Shown here: piece by piece, positions 13,178 to 15,134 of the stretch
How the letters are laid out: every line of letters begins with the position of its first letter
Position numbering within the stretch: position 1 is the first letter of the stretch
Origin: Thermoplasmatota archaeon
GTDB lineage: Archaea > Thermoplasmatota > Thermoplasmata > UBA10834
Length of the DNA stretch: 15,134 bases
Assembly: GCA_022848805.1 (NCBI GenBank)
Contig: JAJISI010000017.1
Span: forward strand, 1 to 15,134
Reading direction: 5' to 3'
Notes under the pieces: model-generated
What the model was told of the DNA's origin: nothing
The model's database searches: none
What the model saw: only the letters and a program-made list of their open reading frames with translations
Made by a program: the position numbers and the translations under genes

Positions 13178-14913
13178 TGGCAGGCGAAGACCCGTTCACG
13201 GCATTCAGGTCAGAAGTCGAGGCCGCACTGAGAGCCACTCTCCAGGAGCTAGGCGCGGAATTGGAAGACCTCGCCCTCGAGCGGCCGCCCGAGGGAATGG
13301 GTGATCTCGCCCTTCCCTGCTTCCCGTTGGCGAAAACCCTTAGGAAGGCGCCGAACGCGATCGCGGAGGATATCGCCTCAAGGCTCCGTTCGACCGGGAT
13401 GATAGAGAAGGCCGAGGCCAAGGGAGGCTATGTGAACATCCATGTCCGGTTCGATATGTTGGCCGGGAGCATCCTCGAGAAGGCGCTTTCGTTGAAGGAA
13501 CGGTTCGGCTCCGGGGAGCCGAAGGGTGTAAAGGTGCTCCTCGAGCACACGAGCGTCAACCCGACCGGCCCCATACACATCGGCAGGGCGAGGAATCCCA
13601 TCATAGGCGACACTATCGCCAGGATCATGCGGCTCGCGGGATACGATGTGACGACCGAGTTCTACGTGAACGACGTCGGCAGGCAGGTCGCGACGATGGC
13701 TTGGGGGGTGAAGAACCTCGACATCGGCGAAACTGCGGACCGTGACAAGGACGACCACCGATTCGTATCATACTACCGCGGAGCGAACGAGAAGGCCGAT
13801 GCCGACCCCAAGGTACTCGCGGAGATAGACGACCTTCTGTACAAGCTCGAACACGGTGACCCTGAGACGGCTAGGATAACCAGGGAGACGAGCGAGCGGG
13901 TGCTCGACGGCATGCTGGACAGCCTGCGCCAGATAAACGTGAACATAGACCAGTTCACCTGGGAATCGAGGCTGGTGGAGGACGGGAGCGTCGACGAGGT
14001 GATAGCTAAGCTGGTCGGATCAGACTACTGTCACGAGGACGAGGGCGCACGCTACCTGGAACTCGAGACATTCGGCATCTCCGGCAGGGAGACCAAGTGG
14101 GTATTCACCAGGGCGGACGGGACCTCGCTGTACACGACGAGGGACCTCGCATACCACCTGGACAAATTCGCCCGCTCCGATGTGGCGATCAACATACTTG
14201 GAGAGGACCAGAAACTCGGTATGCAACAGCTCGCAGCCGCCCTGACGACAATCGGTTCGGACAGGAAGCCCGAGGCGGTGTTCTACGCGTTCGTGTCGCT
14301 GCCGGAGGGACGGATGTCTACCAGGAAGGGCACGGTGGTGACGCTCGACGATCTCATCGATGAGATCGTGGAGAGGGCGTACGAGGAGGTCCGGAAGCGC
14401 AGGACGGACCTGTCGGAGGAACGCATGCGGGAGATCGCCAGGACCGTAGGCATCGGTGCCCTGAGATACAACATCGCAAGAATTCAGGCCGAGAAACAGA
14501 TAGTGTTCAAATGGGAGGAGGCGCTGAACTTCGAAGGGAGCAGCGCGCCGTTCGTCCAGTATGCCCACGCGAGGGCGTGCTCGATACTGAGGAAGGCCGA
14601 GAAGCAGGCCGCGGCGACATCGGCCGTTGCGGCAGTCACCAAACTCACGACCTACCATGAGCGTGAGCTTCTGAAGCTCATTGCCAGACTTCCCAGCGTC
14701 ATAGCGGATTGTGCTGAGGGGCGGAAGGCGCACTTGCTCGCGTCGTACGCGCAGGAGCTCGCATCCCAGTTCAACCAGTTCTACAGGTATGTCCCCGTTC
14801 TGAGGGCGGAGGGCGACACCCTCGAGGCGCGTCTCGCGCTCGTCGAGGCGGCGAAGTGGGCGCTCGGGAACGCGCTAGGCTGTCTCGGGCTCGACGCGCC
14901 CGAGGAGATGTAG
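13177..14913 (+). CDS. argS: Arginyl-tRNA synthetase
   Basis: This class I synthetase charges tRNA-Arg; like GluRS and GlnRS it needs the tRNA for amino-acid activation. At 578 residues it has the expected length. The N-terminal tRNA D-loop-binding domain covers about 1-100 (PPEGMGDLALPCFPLAKTLR, 37-56). The catalytic domain has SVNPTGPIHIGRARN (126-140, with HIGR in place of HIGH) and the KMSKS counterpart EGRMSTRKG (377-385), as is normal for ArgRS. The C-terminal DALR anticodon-binding domain begins near FVQYAHARACSILRK (459-473), and the chain ends with Met, as ArgRS proteins do. ATG 13177 uses the last base of the prf1 TGA. It stops at TAG; family-typical ending residues immediately before it show that this TAG is a true stop. 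The next gene converges with no spacer. Confidence 0.97.
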   Translation: MAGEDPFTAFRSEVEAALRATLQELGAELEDLALERPPEGMGDLALPCFPLAKTLRKAPNAIAEDIASRLRSTGMIEKAEAKGGYVNIHVRFDMLAGSILEKALSLKERFGSGEPKGVKVLLEHTSVNPTGPIHIGRARNPIIGDTIARIMRLAGYDVTTEFYVNDVGRQVATMAWGVKNLDIGETADRDKDDHRFVSYYRGANEKADADPKVLAEIDDLLYKLEHGDPETARITRETSERVLDGMLDSLRQINVNIDQFTWESRLVEDGSVDEVIAKLVGSDYCHEDEGARYLELETFGISGRETKWVFTRADGTSLYTTRDLAYHLDKFARSDVAINILGEDQKLGMQQLAAALTTIGSDRKPEAVFYAFVSLPEGRMSTRKGTVVTLDDLIDEIVERAYEEVRKRRTDLSEERMREIARTVGIGALRYNIARIQAEKQIVFKWEEALNFEGSSAPFVQYAHARACSILRKAEKQAAATSAVAAVTKLTTYHERELLKLIARLPSVIADCAEGRKAHLLASYAQELASQFNQFYRYVPVLRAEGDTLEARLALVEAAKWALGNALGCLGLDAPEEM

Positions 14914-15134
14914 TCACAGCCTCATGTTCCAATCTTCCCGACTATATCGCGCGCGGACGAGCTCCACGACACGCGCACGCTCGGCATCCGTCAGCGGACC
15001 CTCCTCGAACCCCACACCGAAGGCCCGTCCCAGCTCCTCGACGAGCGCAGCCTTGACCTCGGCCATGCCCGGGGGGGCCACCATCAACCGGGAGAGCGTG
15101 GTGACCCGGTCGGTCGGTCTGGGTGAACTCTGCT
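14914..15134 (-). CDS. Lipoate-protein ligase A family, C-terminal 73 residues; cut by the right edge
   Basis: The frame is open on the minus strand from the window edge to TGA (14914-14916). The visible residues include DRVTTLSRL, then an amphipathic helix EVKAALVEELGRAFGVGFEEG, then PLTDAERARVVELVRARY and the end SREDWNMRL. This follows the end of the LplA catalytic domain (a helix, then LT..E...A..L...KY.S.EWN-like). LplA attaches lipoate to 2-oxoacid dehydrogenase E2 or glycine-cleavage H proteins. The stop right after DWNMRL means no fused C-terminal accessory domain, as in archaeal two-gene LplA/LplB systems such as Thermoplasma. An lplB-like partner would have to be elsewhere. The match rests on a short region, so a related BPL/LplA/LipB protein is possible. 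Confidence 0.62.
   Translation of the reverse strand, partial: QSSPRPTDRVTTLSRLMVAPPGMAEVKAALVEELGRAFGVGFEEGPLTDAERARVVELVRARYSREDWNMRL

Noticed and set aside
14020..14733. Minus-strand 237-residue open frame inside argS
   Set aside because: Antisense shadow of the conserved ArgRS catalytic and C-terminal domains; no motif, no promoter.
14911..14913. TAG at the end of argS as a pyrrolysine codon
   Set aside because: The protein already ends with the usual ArgRS C-terminus ending in Met, and read-through would run into the antisense of the lipoate ligase gene.
1..15134. CRISPR array, insertion sequence, tRNA gene or prophage
   Set aside because: I see no regularly spaced repeats, transposase or integrase, terminal inverted repeats or tRNA cloverleaf; every gap is under 125 bases. 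This was by eye, so a tRNA or repeat scan would be the deciding test.

Overview
This window is a compact, GC-rich stretch of archaeal chromosome. Three things point to Archaea: the archaeal forms of the information-processing genes (aRF1 with NIKS, YxCxxxF and GGQ motifs; DtdA-type D-aminoacyl-tRNA deacylase; archaeal/eukaryal-type TrpRS and PheS), BRE/TATA promoters about 25-30 bp ahead of start sites, and near-leaderless starts. The mix of a HTH-STAND-TPR regulator, a one-domain lipoate ligase and an MttB-family protein suits the Thermoplasmatota or a related euryarchaeal lineage, but the lineage is an inference. Genes fill nearly all the sequence. No gap exceeds 300 bases, and I see no tRNA, rRNA, CRISPR array or insertion sequence. 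Stop codons are mostly TGA (10 of 13), the rest TAG (dtdA, pyrH, argS).

Layout. At 1-2290 a leftward group runs from a predicted secreted, membrane-anchored protein through a YkhA/YciA-type acyl-CoA thioesterase to the N-terminal 230 residues of an MttB-superfamily (trimethylamine methyltransferase-like) protein cut by the left edge. A shared divergent promoter region (2291-2409) separates this from rightward trpS, a TrmO-like tRNA methyltransferase gene and pheS (2410-5551). PheS converges, with a 10-bp overlap, on an 806-residue winged-helix/STAND ATPase/TPR regulator (5542-7962). Upstream of that regulator on the same strand lie an MFS transporter and a short core methionine synthase (8029-10278). 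Divergent from these is dtdA (10375-11196). It converges on UMP kinase pyrH (11206-11886), which is divergent from the aRF1-argS pair (11951-14913). The right edge holds the C-terminal end of a lipoate-protein ligase (14914 onward, minus strand).

How the genes fit together. The core is a translation neighbourhood: three aminoacyl-tRNA synthetase genes, a t6A37 methylase, a D-aminoacyl-tRNA proofreading enzyme and the release factor. The accessory part hints at one-carbon/corrinoid metabolism, with an MttB-like methyltransferase and a folate-independent type of methionine synthase beside a transporter, plus a signal-sensing STAND regulator of unknown target. I found no clearly new multi-gene system. 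The items most worth checking are the methionine synthase with an unusual predicted zinc site, the STAND regulator, and the ambiguous start (with an in-frame TAG) and palindromic promoter of the MttB-like gene.
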